Of a DNA stretch of 44,696 nucleotides, positions 26,206 to 33,909 are shown in pieces. Numbering within the stretch: the stretch's first letter is position 1; each line of letters opens with the position of its first letter. The notes under the pieces were generated by a model, which was not told where the DNA came from, ran no database searches, and was given only the letters and a program-made list of their open reading frames with translations. The DNA is taken from the NCBI GenBank assembly GCA_045637505.1, contig JAZTZO010000065.1, forward strand, positions 1 through 44,696. The letters run 5' to 3'. This stretch comes from RGIG4079 sp045637505. GTDB taxonomy: Bacteria; Bacteroidota; Bacteroidia; Bacteroidales; Muribaculaceae. The position numbers were made by a program, and so were the translations under genes.

Positions 26206-26279
26206 TAGCGGGAACGAGAATTGAACTCGTGACCTCCGGGTTATGAATCCGACGCTCTAACCAACTGAGCTATCCCGCC
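26206..26279 (-). tRNA. tRNA-Met (anticodon CAU)
   Basis: 74 nt with full cloverleaf. The acceptor is GGCGGGA paired to TCCCGCT (G1-U72 wobble) with discriminator A. The D arm is GCTC...GAGC, the anticodon loop TTCATAA, and the T arm ACGAG-TTCAATT-CTCGT. CCA is not encoded (CTC follows). The anticodon stem TCGGA/CCCGG has an A31-C39 mismatch and a U27-G43 wobble. It lacks the three G-C pairs of initiator tRNA, so elongator Met is favoured; a lysidine-modified Ile(CAU) is not excluded. Confidence 0.93.
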
Positions 26280-26299
26280 ATATTTCCGTTTTGCGAGTG

Positions 26300-26331
26300 C
26301 AAAGATAGTAGTTTTGTTTTATTCTGCCAAA
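26300..26331 (-). promoter_or_regulatory. Promoter of tRNA-Met
   Basis: On the minus strand TTTG (26331-26328), a 20-base spacer, then TATCTTTG (26307-26300), a full TTTG-N20-TAnnTTTG match, 20 bases before the mature tRNA 5' end. Confidence 0.8.
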
Positions 26332-26359
26332 TATTTTGAGCGAAAAGCGAAAAATAAAT

Positions 26360-26713
26360 TCATTTAAAGCCTCTGATGAACAAAAAATCGTCGCTTATTC
26401 GCGATAAAATATTGATTAATGAATTGTAGGTTGAGAGGGATATATTGCTGTTGTTGTAATCTTTTTTAGAGTTGTCGTTATTTGTGATTGATACTGCACA
26501 TTTTACATCTTGAGGCATCGCCGTGGTAGAATGCGAGGCCAATGTTTGCTCTATTTTATTGAAAACATCGCAACTATTTTCGTAGGGCATTTCGCCCTCC
26601 TCGCAGGTGTCGATAGTGGCAAATCTATAATATGCGCGTGTTGTAGTTAATAACACATCGGCACGAGCAGTGTTCTCAACCGAGAGAGATATTGTAATAG
26701 AGGTTATTGACAT
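26360..26713 (-). CDS. Hypothetical 117-aa protein
   Basis: Starts with ATG at 26713; TATCTTTG (26750-26743 on the minus strand) lies 29 bases upstream at the right place for a promoter, which supports a real gene. The peptide is polar and rich in Ser, Thr and Asn, begins MSITSITISLSVENTARADVLL, and has three Cys. It has no signal peptide or membrane helix. I do not recognise it; related sequences may be confined to close relatives. Confidence 0.5.
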   Translation of the reverse strand: MSITSITISLSVENTARADVLLTTTRAYYRFATIDTCEEGEMPYENSCDVFNKIEQTLASHSTTAMPQDVKCAVSITNNDNSKKDYNNSNISLSTYNSLINILSRISDDFLFIRGFK

Positions 26714-26833
26714 ATATTACTTGCTGATAAAAATTTCAAGTGCAAAGATAAGAATTGATGCTATTATAGAAAAAATTTATGCCACAATAGATATTTTTTA
26801 TAGCTGAAATGTTTTATTTGTGTATTTTAGTAT

Positions 26834-26841
26834 TATCTTTG
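26834..26841 (+). promoter_or_regulatory. -7 promoter element (TATCTTTG) for the beta-barrel gene
   Basis: TATCTTTG 35 bases before the ATG at 26877. A TTTG at 26817-26820 is only 13 bases upstream, too close for the usual spacing. Confidence 0.5.
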
Positions 26842-26876
26842 TGCCATAACAAATAAGAATATTAACTTAAAATTTT

Positions 26877-27536
26877 ATGATTATGAAATCAATTAAACGA
26901 CTTTTTGCTGTTGTAATTGCATGTGTAGCAATCGCAGTCCCTGCTTCGGCTCAATTCTCTTTTGGTATTAAAGCAGGTGCTAAAATAAATGAGTTTCCCG
27001 AAGAAATCGGTTCTTTTGAATTTGATGACTGTGCTGGATTTACTGGTGGTGTGATGGGTGAATTTATGCTCCCAATCGTAGGGCTTGGTATTGACGCATC
27101 GTTGATGTATATTTATGAACCAATTGAAGGCGATGTGGAAATGTTGGGACAAAAAGAATCATTCTTCTCTGGCGCAAACCACTATATTGAAATCCCTGTA
27201 AACTTGAAATATAAACTTTCACTCCCTGCAGTAGAAAAGATTGTTGCTCCTTATGTATTTACTGGACCAAGTGTTTCGTTTATGTTGAGTAATGATATTC
27301 CCGATTCATTTGAAACATATTTCAAACAAAACCCAGTAGAAGTAGCTTGGAATCTTGGTATTGGTGTTGAATTGTTTGACCACCTACAAGTGGGCGCATC
27401 TTACGGTTGGGGATTGAACAAATATATCAAGGGTGTTAATGAATTTGCCGATGGTGTTCTTGGTGGAATGGAACAATACATCAGCGACGGAAATAGAAAA
27501 AATAGTTGGACTATTACTGCTGCTTACTTGTTCTAA
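26877..27536 (+). CDS. PorT-like outer-membrane beta-barrel protein
   Basis: 219 aa (217 if the second ATG at 26883 is used, which gives a more typical signal peptide MKSIKRLFAVVIACVAIAVPASAQ). The mature part is a small barrel of the outer-membrane protein beta-barrel domain (PorT/OmpA-like) type: alternating strands start FSFGIKAGAKINEF, include VNLKYKL and VAPYVFTGPSVSFML, and end with NSWTITAAYLF, whose terminal Phe is the outer-membrane insertion signal. Function beyond a small membrane barrel is unknown. Single gene with its own promoter element and terminator. Confidence 0.9.
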   Translation: MIMKSIKRLFAVVIACVAIAVPASAQFSFGIKAGAKINEFPEEIGSFEFDDCAGFTGGVMGEFMLPIVGLGIDASLMYIYEPIEGDVEMLGQKESFFSGANHYIEIPVNLKYKLSLPAVEKIVAPYVFTGPSVSFMLSNDIPDSFETYFKQNPVEVAWNLGIGVELFDHLQVGASYGWGLNKYIKGVNEFADGVLGGMEQYISDGNRKNSWTITAAYLF

Positions 27537-27568
27537 TTTCAAGCGATAAATAATTCACAAAATAGCGA

Positions 27569-27594
27569 GCGACTGTCACCTTGGTGGCAGTCGC
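27569..27594. terminator. Terminator between convergent genes
   Basis: GCGACTGTCACC (27569-27580) pairs with GGTGGCAGTCGC (27583-27594) with one wobble; TTTTATTG follows shortly on the plus strand. It lies 33 bases after the barrel gene stop. Confidence 0.75.
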
Positions 27595-27618
27595 ATTGTG
27601 TTTTATTGTAGTAGTCGT

Positions 27619-28266
27619 TTATCGGTCGTGGTTTATTAATCCCATAGCAATGGAGCGTCCCATGAGGTCGCTAAAGAGTGGGAGTGGGGCAGAGGGGTTG
27701 ACCTCTTCGTTGAGAACTTTGATTGTGGGTGATTGTATATCTACATTGTTTTGTAGTTGCGATAGCATTTGGTATGCCACTGGTAGATGTGGAAACTCCG
27801 AATTAGCTACACCCACCTGGTTGTAGTAGTAATATAGCATAGACGCTAAATATCGCATAATTTCGTTGAGGTGATTGCGCTCGGTTTCGTCAGCGTCGGC
27901 AAACTGCTGGTTGATTATCTGCATCAATGCAAAGATAGCCGTGATATATAGTTGCATGGCCGATTGCTTGATCGAGAGAGAATTATTGCCATCAATAGCC
28001 ATTTGAAAAAGTGCTGTGACTGCAGTAGCATATGCGTCATTAACATTGCTCATCATCGCAAGTGCATCGCAATGGTATGCGGCAAGGATTGCAAGGGCCG
28101 ATATTTCGTCGAGCGTTGATGTTTTATTGTTGCGAGCCGCAGTCCATAGCGCATCGGCCTTAGCAAGCAATTCGCCCGAAAGTCTTACGGCATCTTCCAC
28201 CTCTCCACGGTCGAGCATTTCATCGATAGTGGCACAATTTTGTAGTAATACTTTAATTATATTCAT
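27619..28266 (-). CDS. Hypothetical all-helical 215-aa protein
   Basis: Starts at the ATG at 28266; on the minus strand TAATTTTG (28293-28286) is a -7 match 20 bases upstream. The protein is alpha-helical, acidic and Ala/Leu-rich (for example LDEISALAILAAYHCDALAMMSNVNDAYATAVTAL), with helix-pair periodicity reminiscent of TPR-like folds, no signal peptide and no clear motif. I cannot assign a function. It is divergent from the sigma-factor gene, with 95 bases between starts. Confidence 0.7.
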   Translation of the reverse strand: MNIIKVLLQNCATIDEMLDRGEVEDAVRLSGELLAKADALWTAARNNKTSTLDEISALAILAAYHCDALAMMSNVNDAYATAVTALFQMAIDGNNSLSIKQSAMQLYITAIFALMQIINQQFADADETERNHLNEIMRYLASMLYYYYNQVGVANSEFPHLPVAYQMLSQLQNNVDIQSPTIKVLNEEVNPSAPLPLFSDLMGRSIAMGLINHDR

Positions 28267-28313
28267 TAATTCACTTAATTTTGGACAAAATTATAATTTT
28301 TCTTTGATAGTGG

Positions 28314-28341
28314 TGCAACTAAAATGTTTTTTATGCGTCTA
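28314..28341 (+). promoter_or_regulatory. ECF-type promoter of the sigma-factor gene
   Basis: TGCAAC (28314-28319), a 16-base spacer, then CGTCTA (28336-28341), 20 bases before the ATG. This resembles extracytoplasmic-function sigma promoters (AAC at -35, CGTC at -10) rather than TTTG/TAnnTTTG, suggesting the gene is read by its own product. Confidence 0.6.
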
Positions 28342-28361
28342 ACGGGTATATAAAGAAGAAA

Positions 28362-28853
28362 ATGGAGCATAAAACTGAAAAAGAACAACAGTTCTTATCA
28401 ATTATTGAGGAGAATCGTCAGCAAATTTATAAGGTGTGCTATATGTATGCCTCTGATGATGACCATTTCAATGATTTGTATCAAGAGGTGCTTATAAACA
28501 TATGGCAAGGCCTTGGTGGGTTTCGTGGAGAGGCTCAAATATCGACATGGGTGTATCGCATAAGTCTTAACACATGTGTAACTCATTACCGCAAAAATCA
28601 TAAGCATGAAGAAATGGTGCCGATTGATGGACTAAAAGTGGTTGACACTGATGATGGCACTCATCAACAACAGTTGAAAGAACTCTATAGGCTGATTAAT
28701 CGTCTTGACCGATTTGAAAAGGCGATAATCCTCCTTTGGCTTGATGAAAAATCATATGATGAAATTGCCGAAATCACAGGATTGTGTCGCAATAATGTGG
28801 CTTCACGATTACGCCGAATTAAAATAAAACTACAACAATTTAGTGAAGAATAA
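28362..28853 (+). CDS. RNA polymerase ECF sigma factor (sigma-70 family)
   Basis: 163 aa. Region 2 is clear at residues ~20-85: DLYQEVLINIWQGLGGFRG for core binding, then ISTWVYRISLNTCVTHYRKNHK for the -10 contact. Region 4 at ~110-160 carries the helix-turn-helix KSYDEIAEITGLCRNNVASRLRRIKIKL. There is no region 1 or 3, so it is an ECF sigma. The next gene, 12 bases downstream, is a membrane protein likely to be its partner or anti-sigma. The upstream ECF-like promoter suggests autoregulation. The signal sensed is unknown. Confidence 0.94.
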   Translation: MEHKTEKEQQFLSIIEENRQQIYKVCYMYASDDDHFNDLYQEVLINIWQGLGGFRGEAQISTWVYRISLNTCVTHYRKNHKHEEMVPIDGLKVVDTDDGTHQQQLKELYRLINRLDRFEKAIILLWLDEKSYDEIAEITGLCRNNVASRLRRIKIKLQQFSEE

Positions 28854-28865
28854 AAACAGAATACT

Positions 28866-29444
28866 ATGGATCTCGATGGCTTAAAATCGCAATGGAAATC
28901 AATGGAGTTGCGCATCAATCAACTTGAAAAAGATAATAAATCGCTTGAAATGCGCATTACTAGCGACCGCATGAAGGGTGTGAGGGAAAAATTAATGGCT
29001 CGTTATCGTGCTATTATAATGGTGTGCATATTTAGCCCTATATGGATGTTGATGATGAATGAATTGTATCAAGTTGATGTAGAGGTTTCTATTGTATATG
29101 CCTTTTTCTTTTTAGTTATGGCATTGGCTAACTATTATATGCATCGACTCATTGGGAAAGTTGATTGCTCAACGATGTCGATAAAAGAGGCATTAATGGC
29201 TACAGTGAAAGTGGAGGAAACGCGCCAACGAGTAAAGCTATTGGGGTGGATTTTGGGCTTGCCATTAATATTGATTATGTTTGATGTATTCAAGGAGATG
29301 GGTCACCCCGAGGTGATATATGGGGCATGCGCCGGGCTTGTAATAGGAGGATTGGTTGGTTATTTCATTGAACGCAAAACGGGTCGCTTAATACGCGAAC
29401 TTCGCCAAACACTTGCCGATGCGCTATCTGATGATGAAGAATAG
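28866..29444 (+). CDS. Four-helix membrane protein partnered with the ECF sigma factor
   Basis: 192 aa. Residues 1-45 are cytoplasmic and coiled-coil-like (LDGLKSQWKSMELRINQLEKDNKSLEMRI), then come four membrane segments (~48-67, 74-92, 125-142, 150-168) and a charged tail ending DALSDDEE. Membrane proteins of this size and order often follow ECF sigma genes in Bacteroides and may hold the sigma inactive; the link is inferred from position only, since no known anti-sigma motif is visible. Its TAG stop overlaps the GTG of the next reading frame by one base. Confidence 0.8.
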   Translation: MDLDGLKSQWKSMELRINQLEKDNKSLEMRITSDRMKGVREKLMARYRAIIMVCIFSPIWMLMMNELYQVDVEVSIVYAFFFLVMALANYYMHRLIGKVDCSTMSIKEALMATVKVEETRQRVKLLGWILGLPLILIMFDVFKEMGHPEVIYGACAGLVIGGLVGYFIERKTGRLIRELRQTLADALSDDEE

Positions 29445-29647
29445 TGAATATAGGCGCATTATTGTTTTTAGTTGCAGTAACTATTTTGCATGAGTATGTT
29501 CATTATGGCGATAATCAGGATGGAGTTCAGCAGAAAGGAGAAGAAGGGATTCAGTTTGAAAATGACGCATATGGAATTAAAATTACAAAAGATAATGCAA
29601 TAAGAATAATTCAAGAATGGATTAATAAACAAAATATAAATGAGTAG
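29444..29647 (+). CDS. 67-aa HExxH fragment, likely remnant of a toxin metallopeptidase
   Basis: The frame begins at a GTG sharing one base with the previous stop; no in-frame ATG precedes the motif. It reads ALLFLVAVTILHEYVHYGDNQDG, with the zincin motif HExxH (HEYVH), then EEGIQFENDAYG, whose Glu could be a third zinc ligand. I associate HE-VHYGD-DG followed by an FE-AYG block with metallopeptidase domains at the C-termini of Bacteroidetes polymorphic toxins; this is from memory, not searched. Only the domain's last part is present, with no carrier or secretion part, so it is probably a truncated leftover, although the core helix is intact. Two small exported proteins follow, overlapping in series. 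Confidence 0.55.
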   Translation: MNIGALLFLVAVTILHEYVHYGDNQDGVQQKGEEGIQFENDAYGIKITKDNAIRIIQEWINKQNINE

Positions 29648-29978
29648 AATGAGGATAGCTTTTATTTTTATAGTTATGTTGTGCGTTTCATGCATGTATT
29701 CAGAACAACATAAAAAAGAAGATTATAAAATACATGCCGAGGTTGATAATGTTGCTTTGGATTCAATCAAAATTATAAATAGAATTTATGAAGATGAAAG
29801 ACTTCAGGGGCTAATCTCATTTAATGATTCAAATGAAATTAAGTGTAAAATTGAGGAGTTTATGCCTAATATATGGGTTGTTAAGATGATGCACAATAAG
29901 GGTTTGATTTATTGCGATGCAGTAATTGAGAAAAAAGAAGATTATGATGTATTAGATTTGCAAGTTTATGAAAAGTAA
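29640..29978 (+). CDS. Small lipoprotein, possible immunity protein
   Basis: 112 aa from 29640 (a second ATG at 29649 is as good). Signal MRIAFIFIVMLCVSC with a lipobox-like LCVSC and Cys at residue 18, so probably lipid-anchored in the periplasm or outer membrane. The rest is a small charged alpha/beta domain ending DYDVLDLQVYEK. The start overlaps the HExxH frame by 8 bases and the end overlaps the next gene by 11. The context suggests it may protect against the metallopeptidase-like toxin; there is no family evidence. The region looks AT-richer than its surroundings. Confidence 0.65.
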   Translation: MSRMRIAFIFIVMLCVSCMYSEQHKKEDYKIHAEVDNVALDSIKIINRIYEDERLQGLISFNDSNEIKCKIEEFMPNIWVVKMMHNKGLIYCDAVIEKKEDYDVLDLQVYEK

Positions 29979-30348
29979 AAGGACAATCAGGCTGTATTTA
30001 GCATTATTATTTGCTTTATTTAATGGATTGTATATTTGGGGGCAAAATAATGAAAGTCGCATATTGCATGATATATTCTATGGTGAGGATATAAAGGCGG
30101 TTATGTGTTTTAATGGGACAGCGCAAATAGAAATATATAGCCCTAAATATAGGGTGTGGAATGCTTTATGCGAGACAAATGAAATGTTGTTTACTGACAA
30201 TCAAAATTGTGATATAAAATTATTGCGATTTGATAAAATAGGGAATACTTATTTGGTGGAAGTTGAAGTGAATAATAAATTAATTAAATATATATTTCAT
30301 CAAAAAGGAGATAATATCACCAAATATAAAAGTTATGTAGTTCCTTAA
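29968..30348 (+). CDS. Small exported protein, unknown, possible immunity protein
   Basis: 126 aa. A signal peptide (MKSKRTIRLYLALLFALFNGLYIWGQ) precedes a small beta-rich domain with three Cys (IKAVMCFNG, WNALCETNE, NQNCDIKLL). Its start lies inside the end of the lipoprotein gene, so the two are translationally coupled. Not recognised. Together with the lipoprotein it forms an AT-rich three-frame block between the sigma-factor pair and the pyrimidine operon, which looks like an insertion. Confidence 0.6.
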   Translation: MKSKRTIRLYLALLFALFNGLYIWGQNNESRILHDIFYGEDIKAVMCFNGTAQIEIYSPKYRVWNALCETNEMLFTDNQNCDIKLLRFDKIGNTYLVEVEVNNKLIKYIFHQKGDNITKYKSYVVP

Positions 30349-30418
30349 ATAAGTATAGCAATTCATACAATATAATTAGACTTTGTTAAAAACTTCTGCG
30401 AAAAATGTGAGGTAATAA

Positions 30419-30450
30419 TTTGCGAGTGGCGAGATATTGCATTAACTTTG
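30419..30450 (+). promoter_or_regulatory. Promoter of the pyrB operon
   Basis: TTTG (30419-30422), a 20-base spacer, TAACTTTG (30443-30450): a full Bacteroidetes promoter, giving a leader of about 30 bases that contains an inverted GTAGTT...AACTAC pair. Confidence 0.8.
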
Positions 30451-30488
30451 TAGTTATATAAGTTATAACTCAAAAACTACATTGTGCA

Positions 30489-31421
30489 ATGAATAGCAAT
30501 AGCCTCGTGTCAATCTCCGATATCTCAAAAGAGGAGATATTGCGACTCCTTGAGAATGCTCGTTATTTCGAGGAGAACCCCAATCACAAAATTCTTGACG
30601 GTAAAGTGGTTGCAACATTGTTTTTTGAACCATCTACCCGCACAAGATTGAGTTTTGAAACAGCAGTAAATCGCCTTGGTGGTCGTGTGATAGGCTTCTC
30701 CGATGCCAGCACTACCAGTTCGTCAAAAGGTGAAACACTCAAAGATACCATAAAGATGGTGAGTAACTATGTTGACCTCATTGTGATGCGTCACTATCTT
30801 GAAGGTGCAGCTCGTTATGCAACCGAGGTGACCGATACACCTATCATCAACGCCGGTGATGGAGCGCATCAACACCCATCGCAAACGATGCTCGACCTCT
30901 ATTCGATTTATAAAACACAAGGCACACTCGAAAATCTCACTATCACAATGGTAGGTGACTTGAAATATGGCCGCACAGTGCACTCTTTATTGATGGCTAT
31001 GCAATATTTCAACCCCACATTTAATTTTGTGGCTTGCGATGAATTGAAAATGCCTGCTGAATATAAAGAATTCTGCGACCAAAAAGGTATTAAATACACC
31101 GAACATAAAGAATTTTCACAAGAGGTTATCAACTCGTCAGATATTATCTACATGACTCGTGTGCAACGCGAACGCTTCACCGACATTATGGAATATGAAA
31201 AGGTGAAAAACCTTTATAACCTCCATAATGCAATGCTCGATAACTCAAAAGAAAATCTTCGCATTCTTCATCCACTACCTCGTGTAAACGAGATTGACCA
31301 AGATGTGGATGATAACCCCAAAGCATATTATTTCCAACAAGCACAAAACGGATTATATGCCCGTCAGGCAATAATTTGTAGAGCATTAAACATTGATATT
31401 AAGGAGGTACAAAAATCATGA
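30489..31421 (+). CDS. pyrB: Aspartate carbamoyltransferase catalytic subunit
   Basis: 310 aa. It joins carbamoyl phosphate to aspartate, the committed step of pyrimidine synthesis. Visible: the carbamoyl-phosphate motif FEPSTRTRLSFETA at ~residue 48-62, the region SSKGETLKDT, the GDGAHQHPSQTMLDL block, GDLKYGRTVHSL, and the HPLPRVNEID block. The ATG at 30489 lies ~32 bases after the predicted transcript start. The last four bases (ATGA) overlap pyrI, which encodes the regulatory chain, so the two subunits are made in step. Confidence 0.97.
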   Translation: MNSNSLVSISDISKEEILRLLENARYFEENPNHKILDGKVVATLFFEPSTRTRLSFETAVNRLGGRVIGFSDASTTSSSKGETLKDTIKMVSNYVDLIVMRHYLEGAARYATEVTDTPIINAGDGAHQHPSQTMLDLYSIYKTQGTLENLTITMVGDLKYGRTVHSLLMAMQYFNPTFNFVACDELKMPAEYKEFCDQKGIKYTEHKEFSQEVINSSDIIYMTRVQRERFTDIMEYEKVKNLYNLHNAMLDNSKENLRILHPLPRVNEIDQDVDDNPKAYYFQQAQNGLYARQAIICRALNIDIKEVQKS

Positions 31422-31876
31422 CAGGAAAGAAAGAACTCGCTGTAGCTGCATTGCAAAATGGCACAGTAATCGACCACATTCCCTCTTCAGTATTGTTTAA
31501 AGCTGTAAAGATTTTGGGAATTGAAAAACTCGACACTCATGTTACGATAGGTAACAACCTCAATAGCAAAAAGCTTGGTTCAAAGGGTATTATAAAGGTT
31601 GCCGATGTAGAGTTTCCCGAAGCAACACTCAATCGCATTGCACTCATTGCCCCCTCGGCAGTGGTGAATATCATTCGCGACTTTGAGGTGGTAGAGAAAC
31701 ACCCTGTGCAACTCCCCGACACCATTGTGGGCATCGTGAAATGTGGTAACCCCAAGTGTATTACCAACAACGAGCCTATGAAAACTCGTTTTGAGGTGGT
31801 AGATCGCGAAAATATTACTATCAGTTGCCACTACTGTGGTCATTCAGTAAGTAACAAAGACGCCCAAATCGACTAA
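31418..31876 (+). CDS. pyrI: Aspartate carbamoyltransferase regulatory subunit
   Basis: 152 aa. The N-terminal allosteric domain (KELAVAALQNGTVIDHIP) binds nucleotides. The C-terminal zinc domain has all four Cys: 109 and 114 (CGNPKC), 137 and 140 (CHYC). It assembles with PyrB and lets CTP and ATP tune the enzyme. Starts inside the pyrB stop (ATGA). Confidence 0.96.
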   Translation: MTGKKELAVAALQNGTVIDHIPSSVLFKAVKILGIEKLDTHVTIGNNLNSKKLGSKGIIKVADVEFPEATLNRIALIAPSAVVNIIRDFEVVEKHPVQLPDTIVGIVKCGNPKCITNNEPMKTRFEVVDRENITISCHYCGHSVSNKDAQID

Positions 31877-31885
31877 TAGTTGCCG

Positions 31886-32452
31886 ATGAAACAAAGTTGG
31901 AAGCCCGGAACGATGATTTATCCACTCCCTGCAGTGCTTGTGAGTTGTGGGAACACCCCCGAGCGTCGCAACCTCATCACAGTGGCTTGGACAGGCACTA
32001 TATGCACTAACCCGGCAATGTGTTATATCTCCATTCGCCCCGAGCGTCATAGTTATGGCATCATTAAAGAGGAAATGGAGTTTACAATAAATGTCACTAC
32101 CGAAGCGATGGCACAAGCAACCGACTGGTGTGGAGTGCGTTCGGGACGCGACTACGATAAATGGAAAGAGACTGGCCTAACACCTATACCTGGCGAGAAA
32201 GTAGGGTGTCCATATATTGAAGAAGCACCGCTTTCAATTGAATGTAGGGTTAAAGAGATAATAAAACTTGGCAGTCACGACATGTTTATAGCCGAAGTGC
32301 TTAATGTGCTTGCCGATGAAAAATATATGGATTCCGAAACTGGAGCATTTGACCTTGCTAAAGCATCACCCATAAGTTATAGTCATGGAGGATATTTTAC
32401 TCAAGGAGAAAAAATAGGTGGTTTTGGTTGGACTGTAAAGAAAAAGAAATAA
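31886..32452 (+). CDS. Flavin reductase-like (flavoredoxin family) protein
   Basis: 188 aa from the ATG at 31886, ten bases after pyrI. It begins MKQSWKPGTMIYPLPAVLVSCG, followed by NLITVAWTGTICTNPAMCYISIRPERHSY and EFTINVTTEAMAQATDWCGVRSGRDYDKW, the FMN-binding split-barrel pattern of the flavin reductase/flavoredoxin family. Cytoplasmic redox protein, substrate unknown. It lies within the pyrBI-glyA run, probably on the same transcript. Confidence 0.85.
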   Translation: MKQSWKPGTMIYPLPAVLVSCGNTPERRNLITVAWTGTICTNPAMCYISIRPERHSYGIIKEEMEFTINVTTEAMAQATDWCGVRSGRDYDKWKETGLTPIPGEKVGCPYIEEAPLSIECRVKEIIKLGSHDMFIAEVLNVLADEKYMDSETGAFDLAKASPISYSHGGYFTQGEKIGGFGWTVKKKK

Positions 32453-32482
32453 AAATAATAATTTAATATATCATCAAAATTT

Positions 32483-33763
32483 ATGGAAAGAGATAACCAA
32501 ATTTTTGACATTATCGAGCGTGAACATCAACGCCAAAAGAAAGGTATTGAACTTATCGCTTCAGAAAACTTCGTAAGTGACCAAGTGATGCAAGCAATGG
32601 GCTCATGCCTCACTAACAAGTATGCCGAAGGCTACCCTGGACACCGTTATTATGGTGGTTGCCAAGTGGTAGATGAAGCTGAATCACTTGCAATCGAACG
32701 CCTCAAAGAAATCTTCGGTGCAAGCTATGCTAATGTGCAACCACACTCAGGTGCGCAAGCTAATATGGCTGTGTTTATGGCTTGTATGCAACCCGGCGAC
32801 AAATTCCTCGGATTGAACCTTGCTCATGGTGGTCACCTTTCACATGGTAGCCCTGTAAACTTCTCGGGTCTTATGTTCCAAGCGTTGGAATACAATGTGA
32901 AAGAAGATACTGGTTTGGTTGACTATGAACAAATGGAAGAAGTAGCACGACGCGAACGCCCTAAATTAATCATCGGTGGTGCAAGTGCTTATTCTCGTGA
33001 ATGGGACTACGCTCGCATGCGTCGTCTTGCCGACGAAATTGGTGCTATCTTCATGGTTGACATGGCTCACCCAGCAGGTCTCATTGCAGCTGGTTTGCTT
33101 GACAACCCTGTGAAATATGCTCACATTGTAACTTCTACTACTCACAAAACTCTTCGTGGCCCTCGTGGTGGTATCATTCTACTTGGTGAAGACTTCGAAA
33201 ACCCATGGGGCAAAAAAACTCCAAAGGGTGTGACTCGCATGATGTCGTCTCTTCTCGACTCTGCTGTATTCCCTGGCGTTCAAGGTGGTCCACTCGAACA
33301 TGTTATTGCAGCTAAAGCAGTAGCGTTTGGCGAAGCTCTTCAACCTTCTTACAAAGAATATCAAGCACAAGTGAAAAAGAATGCAGCTGTTATGGCTCAA
33401 GCACTTGTTGACAAAGGTTACAAAATCATCTCGGGTGGAACCGACAACCACTGTATGCTCGTTGACCTTCGCACTAAATTCCCTGAATTGACAGGTAAAG
33501 TGGCTGAAAAAGTGCTTGTTGAAGCAGATATTACTGCCAACAAAAACATGGTGCCATTTGATAGCCGTTCACCATTCCAAACTTCAGGTATCCGTCTTGG
33601 TACTCCTGCTATCACTACTCGTGGAGCTAAAGAAGACCTCATGGGCGAAATCGTTGAAATGATTGATACTGTACTTTCTAACCCTGAAAACGAAAAAATC
33701 ATCGCTTCAGTACGCGAAAAAGTTAACTCAATCATGGTTGAATACCCAATGTTTGCTTACTAA
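32483..33763 (+). CDS. glyA: Serine hydroxymethyltransferase
   Basis: 426 aa. It interconverts serine and glycine with tetrahydrofolate, the main source of one-carbon units, using pyridoxal phosphate bound to Lys222 in TSTTHKTLRGPRGG. Other blocks: IELIASENFVSDQVMQAMGS, NKYAEGYPGHRYYGGC, QPHSGAQAN and FDSRSPFQTSGIRLGTPAITTRG. Codon use is strongly biased, like the exbB operon, indicating high expression. 30 bases after the flavin reductase gene with no promoter seen in the gap; a terminator follows. Confidence 0.97.
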   Translation: MERDNQIFDIIEREHQRQKKGIELIASENFVSDQVMQAMGSCLTNKYAEGYPGHRYYGGCQVVDEAESLAIERLKEIFGASYANVQPHSGAQANMAVFMACMQPGDKFLGLNLAHGGHLSHGSPVNFSGLMFQALEYNVKEDTGLVDYEQMEEVARRERPKLIIGGASAYSREWDYARMRRLADEIGAIFMVDMAHPAGLIAAGLLDNPVKYAHIVTSTTHKTLRGPRGGIILLGEDFENPWGKKTPKGVTRMMSSLLDSAVFPGVQGGPLEHVIAAKAVAFGEALQPSYKEYQAQVKKNAAVMAQALVDKGYKIISGGTDNHCMLVDLRTKFPELTGKVAEKVLVEADITANKNMVPFDSRSPFQTSGIRLGTPAITTRGAKEDLMGEIVEMIDTVLSNPENEKIIASVREKVNSIMVEYPMFAY

Positions 33764-33791
33764 TAAAATAGTATATCGCAAAAAAAGACTG

Positions 33792-33822
33792 AAAGGTTGC
33801 ATCAATCGTTGGTGCAACCTTT
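33792..33822 (+). terminator. Terminator after glyA
   Basis: 14-bp stem with one wobble (33792-33805 / 33809-33822, core AAAGGTTGCA), followed by a T run; 28 bases past the glyA stop. Confidence 0.9.
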
Positions 33823-33853
33823 TTTGGTATTTTGGTAGAAAGAAATGGCAATT

Positions 33854-33885
33854 TTTGTGAGTTTGCGATATAACTTGTAACTTTG
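33854..33885 (+). promoter_or_regulatory. Promoter of the plsC-like gene
   Basis: TTTG (33854-33857), 20-base spacer, TAACTTTG (33878-33885), 24 bases before the ATG at 33910. The upstream frame to 33883 would start inside the element and is rejected. Confidence 0.75.
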
Positions 33886-33909
33886 CAAAAGTTGAAAATA
33901 AGTAAAATT

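Noticed and set aside
28866..29647. Fusion of the 4-TM sigma partner with the HExxH frame by frameshift
   Set aside because: The 4-TM protein ends normally with an acidic tail and TAG; an in-frame TGA at 29435-29437 precedes the HExxH frame.
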